Assembly (NCBI GenBank): GCA_937863415.1
Contig: CALMFC010000014.1
Location: 124,001-188,000, forward strand
Source of the DNA: an uncultured bacterium
GTDB lineage: Bacteria > Patescibacteriota > Saccharimonadia > Saccharimonadales > Saccharimonadaceae
Direction: 5' to 3'
DNA length: 64,000 nt
The position numbers and the translations under genes were made by a program. The stretch's first letter is position 1; the number at the start of each line of letters is the position of its first letter. The notes beneath the pieces were generated by a model. It saw only the letters and a program-made list of their open reading frames with translations. It was not told the origin of the DNA and did no database searches. This document shows, piece by piece, positions 8,152 through 16,420 of this stretch.

Positions 8152-11100
8152 ATGGGGGTTAAGGTATCATCTAGTGGTGTAACTAATACTAAGCTGCAGT
8201 CGTCGGATTATGTTCATTTACATAACCATACGCACCACAGCTTGCTTGATGGTCTAACCAAAATTCCTGACCTTGTAGAGAAGGTTAAAGAGCTGGGCAT
8301 GGACGCAGTTGCCATTACCGATCACGGTACTATGTCTGGTGCGATTGAATTTTACAAAGCTGCGCTTGAAACAGGAATTAAACCAATCATTGGTATGGAA
8401 GCGTATGTAGCCACAAGGACGCGCCATGATCGTGATCCACAAAAAGATAAAGGACGCTTTCACTTAACTATTCTGGCGATGAATAATCAAGGCTATCAGA
8501 ACTTGATGCTGCTTGCAACCAAGGCAAACCTAGAGGGGATGTACTATAAGCCTCGGATCGATCATGAGCTACTCGAAGAATATGGCGAAGGTTTGATAAT
8601 TTTGTCTGGTTGCGCTAGTAGCGAATTGGGTGAAAGCTTACGGGTAGATAATTATGATGAAGCTAAAAAAATTGCGAAGTGGTATAAAACGGTTTTTGGC
8701 GATAGGTACTATCTAGAGCTTCAGGATCATGGTAATAGCGACCATCCTGGCAACTGGGATGTGCAGGTAAAAATTAACGATTATCTGGAAAAGCTGTCAA
8801 AAGAACTAGAAATTCCTCTGATAATCAGTAGCGATGGGCACTATTTGACGCACGACGATCAGGATGCACACGAGATATTGCTGTGTGTTGGTACAGGGGC
8901 GTTTTTAAGCGATGAAAAGCGTATGACATTAAAGGATTTTGATCTGCATGTGACTGACCCAAATGAAATTATAAATAGATGGGGTAAATCTCATCCTGAG
9001 GCTATCAAAAATACCAAGTTAATTGCTGATCGATGTAGCGTAGAGCTAGAGCTTGGTGGCATCTTGATACCTACTTTCCCCACACCCGAGAGCGAAACTG
9101 AGAAATCATACTTAGACAAGTTGGTATATCGAGGCTTAGCCTGGCGGTATGGTGGGGTGGCGCGTAGCGAAACAGCCGAACTAACAATTGATGAAGCAAA
9201 AAAACATATTCCAGAGGATGTATTGACGCGTGCAGAATATGAATTAGGCGTGATTGATAACATGGGCTTTGATGGCTATTTCTTGATTGTTCAAGACTTT
9301 ATTAACTGGGGCAAAGACCGAGGTATTATTTTTGGGCCTGGTCGCGGAAGTGCAGCTGGTTCAATAATTGCATATTCACTACGCATAACCGAACTTGACC
9401 CGCTGGTCTATGATTTGATGTTCGAACGATTCCTTAATCCAGACCGCATCAGCATGCCTGATGTTGATATTGACATCCAGGACACTAGGCGCGACGAAGT
9501 GATTAAATACTGCACAGATAAGTATGGTGTTGATCGTGTGGCCAACATTGTTACTTTTGGTAGGATGGCCGCTAGAGCAGCCGTACGGGACGTTGCGCGA
9601 GTTTTGCAGGTCCCATATGCCGAATCAGACAGGCTATCCAAGATGATCCCACCTCCAATTCAGGGTCGTCATATTCCCTTAAGTGTTAGTGTGAAAAAGG
9701 ACGCTGACTTAAAACACGAATACGAAACCAATCCAACGGCTAAAACTGTGTTCGATTACGCAATTCGCCTGGAGGGAACTATTCGCTCTCATGGTGTTCA
9801 TGCGGCGGGGGTAGTGATTGCGCCAGACAATATCGTAAATTATGTTCCGCTGGAAATGGCTCAAAAGGGAGTTATTGCGACTCAGTATCCGATGGGACCA
9901 GTTGAAGAGCTGGGGCTACTCAAGATGGACTTTTTGGGACTGTCTAATTTAACCACAATTAATAATGCACTTAGGATTATCAAGAAAGTAAACGGAATAA
10001 CAATTGACCTAGACAGTTTACCGCTTGATGACACCAAAACATACGAACTGTTGCAGCGTGGTGATACGACAGGTGTTTTCCAGTTAGAATCGGCAGGCAT
10101 GAAGCGGTATCTACGCGAATTAGTGCCAACGGCCTTTGACGATATAATCGCCATGGGTGCGCTGTATAGGCCAGGCCCGATGCAGTTTATTGATAGCTTT
10201 ATTAAACGTAAGCATGGCAAAGAAAAGATTTCGTATTTACACCCCAAGTTTGAAGCGGCACTTGAGGAAACATACGGTATTTTGGTCTACCAAGAGCAAT
10301 TTATGCAGATTTCAAAAGATTTTGCAGGGTTTACCGGTGGCCAAGCAGATACACTTCGTAAAGCAGTTGGTAAAAAGAAAATTGATTTAATGCGCAAAGT
10401 CCGAGTCGACTTTATCGATGGTGCTGTTAGCCACAGCAAGGCTGACCCAAAGCTAGCAGAGAAATTCTGGGATCAATTAGAAGAGTTCGCTAATTACTGT
10501 TTTAACAAATCTCATGCTGCGTGTTATGGAATGATATCTTATTGGACAGCTTATCTAAAAGCACACTACCCGGAAGCGTTTATGGCGGCTTTAATGACCA
10601 GTGACCAGGGCGATATTGATCGTTTAGCAATTGAGATTAGCGAATGTAAACATATGGGCATTAACGTGCTACCACCAGATGTAAATGAGGGGTTCGTCGA
10701 GTTTGCAGTTGTACCCGGCAAGAATGAAATACGATTTGGGATGGCAGCTGTAAAGGGTGTGGGGGTTGGTGCGGTCGAAGAGGTTTTACGAGCTCGCGAA
10801 GACGGAAAATTTACGAGTGTCGAAGATTTTGCCAAACGAGTTAGTGCGTCTAAATTTACTAAAAAGGCCTGGGAATCTCTAATTAAATCAGGTGGTTTTG
10901 ATGAACTGGGTGATCGCTCGGACCTACTGTTCAATCTGGATTCAATCCAAGCATTTGCTAATAAACTACAGAAAGAAGCGCTCAGTGGACAAATAGATTT
11001 GTTCGGCGATTCAACTGATGGAGGTGCGAATTTGCAACCAACCCTGCAGCTTCAGGCTGCGCCCGTAAAGCACACCGATAAAGAAAGACTGACTTGGGAG

Positions 11101-11868
11101 CGCGAATTAATGGGGCTGTACATCAGCGCTCATCCACTAGATAATTATGATAAATATTTCGAAGAGCAAACAATTCCCCTAATGCAAATGACACCTGAGG
11201 TCGATGGCAAGAAAGCGACAATTGGCGGTATTATTTCGACTGTTCGAACGATCGTTACTAAATCAGGCTCTAAAATGGCATTTGTTGGGCTAGAAGATAA
11301 AACTGGTGAATCAGAGATTATTATATTTCCTAATTTATATGAGCAAATAGGCGCAAAATTAATCCAAGATGCGGTCATAAGAGCAACGGGTAAAATCAGC
11401 GCCCGTGATCGCGACGGTAATCTGGGCACCGAAACTAAAATGATTGCTGATGAAGTGCAATTCGTTACTGACCAAGAATTGAATGATTATGAATCGACAG
11501 GTCGCAAAATGCAAAAACCTAAAGTTTCAAACAAAGTAAAAGCTATGCGTGTCGCGGCTACTAAGCCCCAGGGCGTAGCGATTAACTCTGCTCCTGCCAA
11601 GGCCAAATCTGAGGTAAAATCACGAATTATTGCAGATGTGCCAACAATCCAGAAAGTTTTTGTACATATTAAGAACCCAGACGATCACGATGCTTTGTTC
11701 GCACTCAAGCAAGCTTGTAGTAATTTTATCGGTAAAACTGATATAGTTTTGGTACTTGGCGCCGAGAAAAAATCAGCTATTAAATTACCATTCAAAGTTG
11801 ATGCAAGTGATGCCCTGGTTGGTGCACTAGTGAAAATTTTAGGCGAAGATGCCGTGGTGCTTAAATAG
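8152..11868 (+). CDS. dnaE: DNA polymerase III subunit alpha (DnaE type)
   Basis: This is the replicative polymerase subunit. At 1238 residues it has normal DnaE length. The N-terminal PHP domain (about 19-230) keeps metal ligands in YVHLHNHTHHS and AITDHGTMSG. The C-family polymerase core shows GPGRGSAAGS near 396, the catalytic Asp pair in MPDVDIDIQD near 437, and the third Asp in LKMDFLGL near 592. A helix-hairpin-helix region follows, then an OB fold near 1020-1065 and a C-terminal domain. The intact PHP site could provide metal-dependent proofreading; no dnaQ is in this window. The preceding small-protein operon ends 57 bp upstream. Confidence 0.97.
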   Translation: MGVKVSSSGVTNTKLQSSDYVHLHNHTHHSLLDGLTKIPDLVEKVKELGMDAVAITDHGTMSGAIEFYKAALETGIKPIIGMEAYVATRTRHDRDPQKDKGRFHLTILAMNNQGYQNLMLLATKANLEGMYYKPRIDHELLEEYGEGLIILSGCASSELGESLRVDNYDEAKKIAKWYKTVFGDRYYLELQDHGNSDHPGNWDVQVKINDYLEKLSKELEIPLIISSDGHYLTHDDQDAHEILLCVGTGAFLSDEKRMTLKDFDLHVTDPNEIINRWGKSHPEAIKNTKLIADRCSVELELGGILIPTFPTPESETEKSYLDKLVYRGLAWRYGGVARSETAELTIDEAKKHIPEDVLTRAEYELGVIDNMGFDGYFLIVQDFINWGKDRGIIFGPGRGSAAGSIIAYSLRITELDPLVYDLMFERFLNPDRISMPDVDIDIQDTRRDEVIKYCTDKYGVDRVANIVTFGRMAARAAVRDVARVLQVPYAESDRLSKMIPPPIQGRHIPLSVSVKKDADLKHEYETNPTAKTVFDYAIRLEGTIRSHGVHAAGVVIAPDNIVNYVPLEMAQKGVIATQYPMGPVEELGLLKMDFLGLSNLTTINNALRIIKKVNGITIDLDSLPLDDTKTYELLQRGDTTGVFQLESAGMKRYLRELVPTAFDDIIAMGALYRPGPMQFIDSFIKRKHGKEKISYLHPKFEAALEETYGILVYQEQFMQISKDFAGFTGGQADTLRKAVGKKKIDLMRKVRVDFIDGAVSHSKADPKLAEKFWDQLEEFANYCFNKSHAACYGMISYWTAYLKAHYPEAFMAALMTSDQGDIDRLAIEISECKHMGINVLPPDVNEGFVEFAVVPGKNEIRFGMAAVKGVGVGAVEEVLRAREDGKFTSVEDFAKRVSASKFTKKAWESLIKSGGFDELGDRSDLLFNLDSIQAFANKLQKEALSGQIDLFGDSTDGGANLQPTLQLQAAPVKHTDKERLTWERELMGLYISAHPLDNYDKYFEEQTIPLMQMTPEVDGKKATIGGIISTVRTIVTKSGSKMAFVGLEDKTGESEIIIFPNLYEQIGAKLIQDAVIRATGKISARDRDGNLGTETKMIADEVQFVTDQELNDYESTGRKMQKPKVSNKVKAMRVAATKPQGVAINSAPAKAKSEVKSRIIADVPTIQKVFVHIKNPDDHDALFALKQACSNFIGKTDIVLVLGAEKKSAIKLPFKVDASDALVGALVKILGEDAVVLK

Positions 11869-11919
11869 AGAGACGGTTGTGCTTGCTATTAACGTAGGTA
11901 TAGTCTTATATAAATAACA

Positions 11920-12237
11920 ATGAGTATAGAAGAACATCCAGTTAGTATTGAGAAACAGGTTGCAGCTGACGAAGAATTATCAAGAAAAAATCGCGACGTT
12001 GAATTAGAATTTTTTCTAAATAGCAATTTTGAATTTATCCCGAAGGATCTTGTGGTTGGGGTCCTTGCAGACCTAAAGACACACAAGGATCAAGTAGATA
12101 ACGATAGACTATCGCCTGCCATTGATCTTATAGAGGAGGTAGGAATATTTTTGTCAAAGATTCCAGGTAGAGAAGCCAAAGACCTACGCGATGTCTTGAT
12201 TAAATATTTGAATTCCATACCTACAAATGAGTTTTAG
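11920..12237 (+). CDS. Hypothetical acidic small protein
   Basis: I do not recognise this 105-residue protein. It is acidic and predicted helical, without membrane segments or cysteines, and no catalytic motif is visible. A TATAGT at 11899-11904 and a TATATAAAT stretch just before the ATG are possible -10 boxes; there is no ribosome binding site. Its last 17 bp overlap the 3' end of the converging methyltransferase gene. It reads through cleanly and ends in TAG like its neighbours, which supports a real gene. Confidence 0.6.
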   Translation: MSIEEHPVSIEKQVAADEELSRKNRDVELEFFLNSNFEFIPKDLVVGVLADLKTHKDQVDNDRLSPAIDLIEEVGIFLSKIPGREAKDLRDVLIKYLNSIPTNEF

Positions 12238-12724
12238 ACAATTCGTATAATGCAACACCTGCAGCCACGCTGACATTAAACGATTCTTTCTGGCCTGTCA
12301 TAGGTATCTCAATCAGGTCGTCGCATTTATCAATTAAGTCTTTGGTTAATCCATGCACCTCTTCGCCCAAAATTAAGGCTATTTTGTCAGGCGCTTTGTA
12401 TGATGAAAGTATGCTAGATCTAGCGTCTTGCTCAAGTCCTACAATCCTAAAACCTGCTAGATGTAGCGTTTCGAGGTCAGGTGATTCTTGATGTTCAAAC
12501 GGCACCATTGTTTCTGCCCCAAGGGCAGTTTTATGAATCTGAGAGGTTAATTTGTTTGATATATGAGGCAGGCGCGTCTCGTTTGCGGTTGTTGGGTATG
12601 GGCTGTAACCACTTAAAATGATTTTACTAACCCCAAAACCTTCACATGTTCGAAAAATCGACCCAATATTATGGGTTGAGCGAATGTTGTGCGCGATTAC
12701 AATTATTTCTGGCATAGATATCAT
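12221..12724 (-). CDS. TrmH/SpoU-family RNA 2'-O-ribose methyltransferase (copy 1)
   Basis: This is a SPOUT-fold methyltransferase that uses S-adenosylmethionine to methylate a ribose 2'-OH in tRNA or rRNA. The three SpoU motifs are visible: NIRSTHNIGSIFRTCEGFG, IALILGEEVHGL, and IPMTGQKESFNVSVAAGVAL. Only the catalytic SPOUT domain is present (167 residues), as in TrmL-like enzymes. I start it at the ATG at 12724 because TATAGA sits 7 nt upstream; a second ATG lies three codons further in. A second, diverged family member is at 38409. Confidence 0.9.
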   Translation of the reverse strand: MISMPEIIVIAHNIRSTHNIGSIFRTCEGFGVSKIILSGYSPYPTTANETRLPHISNKLTSQIHKTALGAETMVPFEHQESPDLETLHLAGFRIVGLEQDARSSILSSYKAPDKIALILGEEVHGLTKDLIDKCDDLIEIPMTGQKESFNVSVAAGVALYELSKTHL

Positions 12725-12731
12725 TGTAACA

Positions 12732-12762
12732 TCTATAAAATGCTTATGTTTTCTGTTATGAT
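12732..12762. promoter_or_regulatory. Divergent leaderless promoters: methyltransferase (-) and pilB (+)
   Basis: On the minus strand TATAGA (12732-12737) lies 7 nt before the methyltransferase ATG. On the plus strand TATGAT (12757-12762), preceded by TG, lies 7 nt before the pilB ATG. Neither gene has a ribosome binding site. Confidence 0.6.
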
Positions 12763-12769
12763 TAGCGTA

Positions 12770-14392
12770 ATGAACGAAGACAAAATTCAGCAGAATCGTC
12801 GCGAACAGGACGAACAATCTACCAAACAGCGTGCTGCGATTTTAGGTATTCAATATTTGGATGTTCGTCCGATTGAACAAACGATTCCGCTGGCCGAGGG
12901 TGTTATTGATATTCAGACCATGCATCAAAATCGTCTAGTGCCACTAGTAGCTGGTACGGAGTCAGCAACTTGGCAGTTTGGCGCCACCACCCAAACACCG
13001 CAGTCATACATTCGTCAATTAACTCAGGAATATAACGATATTGGTCGGAATATTGCCTTTTTCTTGATTAGTAACAGTGGCTACAAAGAATTAATGAACC
13101 GCTTTGACCCCCCTGAGGTGGTAGTTCATGATGACATTGAGATTGCCAAAGAAGGTGATAGCGACACGATTGCCGAAGTCAGTAAAACACTAAGTTCAGT
13201 CGGTAGCGACGAAGTGTTTGACTATCTGGTCGACCAAGCCGACAAACTAGGCGCTAGTGATATTCATATCGAAAACCAACGCACCCACATTCGTATTAGA
13301 ATGCGAATTGACGGCGCACTGCATCCAGTAGCAGATTTAGAAAACGATCGTTACCGTATTATTTTGGGGACCTTGGCTTCGCGGGCAAATATATCAACCG
13401 CAGCAACTGAACCTCAGTCTGGCCATATGCAAAAAGAGATCACTCGTGGTGGCGTAACGCATATGTTGAACCTACGTGTCGAGACAATACCGACAATGTA
13501 TGGTCAGGATGCGGTACTACGTTTGTTTAATTTTGATGAGTCAATGTTAAACCTAGATTTGCTGGGCATTGGTCAGGCTGAACGGGCTGAAATTGACGAA
13601 GTAATTAGCCATCCGCGTGGCATGGTGCTGATGGTGGGTCCAACGGGTAGTGGTAAATCGACGACTCTATACAGCATTATTAATGCCTTAAACACAACTG
13701 ATCGCAAAATCATAACGCTGGAGGATCCGATTGAATACGGCGTATCAGGTATATCGCAAATCCCAGTTGATACGTCAGACGGCAAGAGCTTTGCTGATAG
13801 TCTTCGTTCGGTCTTGCGTCTAGACCCTGATGTTGTGATGGTTGGCGAGATTCGTGATGCTGACACCGCCAAAACCGCTATACAGGCGTCAATTACCGGT
13901 CACCTAGTATTATCTAGCTTCCACGCCAACTCAACCTCGGCTGCCTTTAGTCGCATGATTGATATGATTGGGGTTAACCCTATATTTAGTTCGGCAATTC
14001 GACTGGTTATTGCACAGCGCCTAGTTCGAAAACTAGATGATGCCACCAAAGAAGAGTATGAACCTGACGAAGCAACTAAAAAATGGGTGCAAAACGCGCT
14101 CAAAGATCTGCCGAACCATATCGAAAAACCCGATTTAGATAACTTCAAGTTATGGAAACCTGTTGTTAGCGAAGAGTCTCCGTTTGGATATAAAGGTCGA
14201 ATTGTAATAATGGAGCAAATGGTAGTTGGTGAGAGCGTTCAAAAGTTTCTTCGCGGTGATATAGCGGACATTCACACTGAGGTTATCGAAAAAGCAGCGC
14301 GTGAAGCTGGCATGGTGACGCTTATGGAGCGTGGAGTTTTGGCTGCGCTGCGGGGCGAGACGACATTAAACGAAGTAAATAGTGCTATCTAG
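12770..14392 (+). CDS. pilB: Type IV pilus / type II secretion assembly ATPase (PilB/GspE)
   Basis: A hexameric cytosolic ATPase that powers pilus extension or pseudopilus secretion. The N1E-like domain (residues ~1-130) precedes the ATPase core. Walker A GPTGSGKSTT is near 289, the Asp box SDIHIE near 163, and Walker B/His box in VVMVGEIRDADTAKTA and ITGHLVLSSFHANS. No cysteine is visible, so the tetracysteine zinc insert typical of PilB/GspE is missing or zinc-free; the region between LVRKLDD and VIMEQMVV holds it instead. I chose the ATG at 12770 from the -10 box 7 nt upstream. Type IV pili are typical of Saccharibacteria. Confidence 0.93.
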   Translation: MNEDKIQQNRREQDEQSTKQRAAILGIQYLDVRPIEQTIPLAEGVIDIQTMHQNRLVPLVAGTESATWQFGATTQTPQSYIRQLTQEYNDIGRNIAFFLISNSGYKELMNRFDPPEVVVHDDIEIAKEGDSDTIAEVSKTLSSVGSDEVFDYLVDQADKLGASDIHIENQRTHIRIRMRIDGALHPVADLENDRYRIILGTLASRANISTAATEPQSGHMQKEITRGGVTHMLNLRVETIPTMYGQDAVLRLFNFDESMLNLDLLGIGQAERAEIDEVISHPRGMVLMVGPTGSGKSTTLYSIINALNTTDRKIITLEDPIEYGVSGISQIPVDTSDGKSFADSLRSVLRLDPDVVMVGEIRDADTAKTAIQASITGHLVLSSFHANSTSAAFSRMIDMIGVNPIFSSAIRLVIAQRLVRKLDDATKEEYEPDEATKKWVQNALKDLPNHIEKPDLDNFKLWKPVVSEESPFGYKGRIVIMEQMVVGESVQKFLRGDIADIHTEVIEKAAREAGMVTLMERGVLAALRGETTLNEVNSAI

Positions 14393-14426
14393 GCATTTTA
14401 CCCTTTTAAAAACCGCCCGGCTATGG

Positions 14427-14432
14427 TATATT
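14427..14432 (+). promoter_or_regulatory. Extended -10 box of rplS
   Basis: TATATT with TG one base upstream, about 40 nt before the rplS ATG. Confidence 0.5.
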
Positions 14433-14473
14433 AGGTAACTGATTGTATTTATAAACGTTAAAGTGAGTAAAAA

Positions 14474-15004
14474 ATGAGTTTTGCACTGATCAACCAAGTT
14501 AATGAGGCCCAGAAAAAAGCGAATGTCGTCGATGTTCGCAGTGGTGACACAGTTCGTGTTCACCAAAAAATTAAAGAAGGTTCCAAAGAACGCATTCAGG
14601 TTTTTGAGGGTGTCGTTATTCGAACTGATCGATCAAACTCGCACACATCACGTATTACAGTTCGCAAAATAGCTAGTGGTGTAGGTGTTGAGAAAAGCTT
14701 TTTGCTACACAGCCCGTTAGTCGAAAAGATCGAGGTAGTCCGTCGCAGTAAAGTTCGTCGTAACTATTTGTCGTTCCTTCGTAACCGTAGCGGTAAAGGT
14801 GCACGACTTACTGGTGTTAACTTTGACCGTGAGGGTGTCAACGACATTAGTGACCCTGAGTTTGAGGCTGAACAAGCTCGAATTAAAGAACAGGCTAGAT
14901 TAGACGCAGAAGCTAAAGCGGCTGAGAAAGCCGCTGAAGAAGCCGAACTTGAAGCTAAACAAGCTGAAGTTGAAGCAAGACACACTGGCGCTGAAGAAAA
15001 GTAA
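14474..15004 (+). CDS. rplS: 50S ribosomal protein L19 with charged C-terminal extension
   Basis: L19 sits at the 30S-50S interface. Residues 1-115 are the normal protein (VRSGDTVRVHQKI, RIQVFEGVVI, VEKIEVVRRSKVRRNYLSFL). Residues ~125-176 form an Ala/Glu/Lys-rich helix absent from standard L19 (about 115 residues), for example EQARIKEQARLDAEAKAAEK. The extension could reach over the ribosome surface, but no function is known to me. A perfect terminator follows the stop. The gene stands alone, without the rimM/trmD neighbours usual elsewhere. Confidence 0.95.
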   Translation: MSFALINQVNEAQKKANVVDVRSGDTVRVHQKIKEGSKERIQVFEGVVIRTDRSNSHTSRITVRKIASGVGVEKSFLLHSPLVEKIEVVRRSKVRRNYLSFLRNRSGKGARLTGVNFDREGVNDISDPEFEAEQARIKEQARLDAEAKAAEKAAEEAELEAKQAEVEARHTGAEEK

Positions 15005-15013
15005 TTTTTTGGA

Positions 15014-15043
15014 AATAAGACCTCAGTTGTGAGGTCTTATTTA
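15014..15043 (+). terminator. Intrinsic terminator after rplS
   Basis: A 12-bp perfect stem AATAAGACCTCA/TGAGGTCTTATT with a GTTG tetraloop (15026-15029), followed by T-rich sequence. Confidence 0.92.
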
Positions 15044-15074
15044 ATTACATATAAAAATGACAGATTGGATAAAT

Positions 15075-15133
15075 GGAGGGGGTTAAGCGACTAATGTCGC
15101 AACAAGTCATCTATGTTTCTTGCCCCCTGCTCC
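15075..15133. other. G/C-run inverted repeat with inner hairpin, 3' of the small membrane gene
   Basis: GGAGGGGG at 15075-15082 can pair with CCCCC...CTCC at 15123-15133. Inside it a perfect GCGAC-TAAT-GTCGC hairpin occupies 15087-15100. It lies between the rplS terminator and the end of the minus-strand small membrane gene, so it could terminate that gene, but no T run follows on the minus strand. Confidence 0.4.
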
Positions 15134-15139
15134 TGTGTG

Positions 15140-15346
15140 TCATTCGCTGCTATCTCGGCCACCGAGTAAAGAGAGTAACGAAATTATCAATGTAATGGGC
15201 CAGCCAATTACGCTCAAACCTGTTAGCTCCGGTGCATCGTTCCAGTCCATTCCGTAGAGTTTACCTGGAAATTTCCCGGTGAAAAGCAGTACTGCAGCAA
15301 TAACACAGCTACCGAGATATGCCAGAATACCTATAAAGATATCCAT
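15140..15346 (-). CDS. Small two-helix membrane protein (hypothetical)
   Basis: This 68-residue protein has two hydrophobic segments (about residues 3-25 and 43-62) separated by a short polar loop GKLYGMDWNDAPEL, and a polar tail. I do not recognise a family. It is the only gene in the window that would end in TGA; 61 others use TAA or TAG. Reading past that TGA gives ten more codons to a second TGA, then a TAA a few codons on. Either it is a rare TGA user or its annotation is wrong. No ribosome binding site is evident. Confidence 0.5.
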   Translation of the reverse strand: MDIFIGILAYLGSCVIAAVLLFTGKFPGKLYGMDWNDAPELTGLSVIGWPITLIISLLSLLGGRDSSE

Positions 15347-15466
15347 GTTAACTATCCAATCTGTCGATGAAAACTACTTAATAAGTAGTGTAATAATATC
15401 TTATCATATATTGCAAAAATATCAACCACCATTTACTATCTACCACCTACCATCTACTATAGCTAT

Positions 15467-16420
15467 ATGATACTCGGCATAGATGAAGTGGGGAGAGGGC
15501 CATGGGCTGGGCCGTTAGTGGTCGGGGCTGTTGTTTTAGGCGGTATTGCCATTGATGGGCTGACAGATAGTAAGAAACTCACTAAAAGGCGCCGCGAAGA
15601 GCTGGACGTAATAATTCGAGACAAAGCGAGCGGCTATGGACTTGGTTGGGTGAGTGCGAATGAAATAGATGAAATTGGACTATCTGCCGCATTAGTTCTT
15701 GCCAGTAAGCGTGCAATTGAACAAATTAACGCACCATATCACGAGATTATAATTGATGGAACAATCAATTTTCTATCAGGTACCAATAAAGGTGGATACG
15801 TCAAGACTTTAAAAAAAGCTGACCTATTGATCCCAAGCGTATCGGCCGCTTCGATTATCGCTAAAGTTGCACGGGACAACTATATGGTAGATCAGGACAC
15901 AGCCTATCCGGGCTATGGGTTTAAGACTCATGTTGGCTATGGGACGGCGGCTCACCGAGAGGCAATCAAGCGTCTGGGCGTAACACCACTTCACAGATTG
16001 TCGTTCGCGCCATTAATTAAGTATTCAGCTTCAAAGTCGTCAGTTCGGACTGATAATAAATCGAACCCCATGGTTCAATCTACAAAACAAATTGGCGACA
16101 GCGCCGAGGACTCAGCTGTTAAATATTTGAAAAGTCATGGACATAAAATTATTAATCGTAATTGGAAAACTAAATTTTGCGAAATTGACATTGTATCAAC
16201 ACTAGGCGACGTAACATATTTTACTGAGGTAAAATACCGCCAGAAACCAAATCAAGGCGGGGGCTTGGCGGCGATAACCCCTAAAAAGCTTCGTCAAATG
16301 AAGTTTGCGGCTGAGTATTATACTGCGATTAATCAATCAATTGATACAAATTTGCGTCTTGCGGCTATCAGCCTAACCGGCGTTCAGCCTACGGTCGAAG
16401 TTTTTTTAGAGATCAAGTAG
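15467..16420 (+). CDS. rnhB: Fusion of ribonuclease HII and a YraN-type nuclease domain
   Basis: Residues 1-190 are RNase HII, which removes RNA from RNA-DNA hybrids and initiates ribonucleotide excision. GIDEVGRGPWAGP supplies Asp6 and Glu7, IIIDGTINFL and KVARDNYM supply further acidic ligands. After a Ser/Lys-rich linker (about 191-202), residues ~205-317 are a YraN/UPF0102 domain with the endonuclease-fold pattern GDSAEDSAVKYL, FCEIDIV and FTEVKYR. The two are usually neighbouring genes. An in-frame ATG at 16070 could give a separate YraN, but no ribosome binding site precedes it. The 5' signal is TACTAT 6 nt before the ATG. The end overlaps pepN by 15 bp. Confidence 0.9.
   Translation: MILGIDEVGRGPWAGPLVVGAVVLGGIAIDGLTDSKKLTKRRREELDVIIRDKASGYGLGWVSANEIDEIGLSAALVLASKRAIEQINAPYHEIIIDGTINFLSGTNKGGYVKTLKKADLLIPSVSAASIIAKVARDNYMVDQDTAYPGYGFKTHVGYGTAAHREAIKRLGVTPLHRLSFAPLIKYSASKSSVRTDNKSNPMVQSTKQIGDSAEDSAVKYLKSHGHKIINRNWKTKFCEIDIVSTLGDVTYFTEVKYRQKPNQGGGLAAITPKKLRQMKFAAEYYTAINQSIDTNLRLAAISLTGVQPTVEVFLEIK

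Noticed and set aside
15431-15466. CTACCACCTACCATCTAC-type repeat before rnhB
   Set aside because: Imperfect and short; may be simple sequence without a function.
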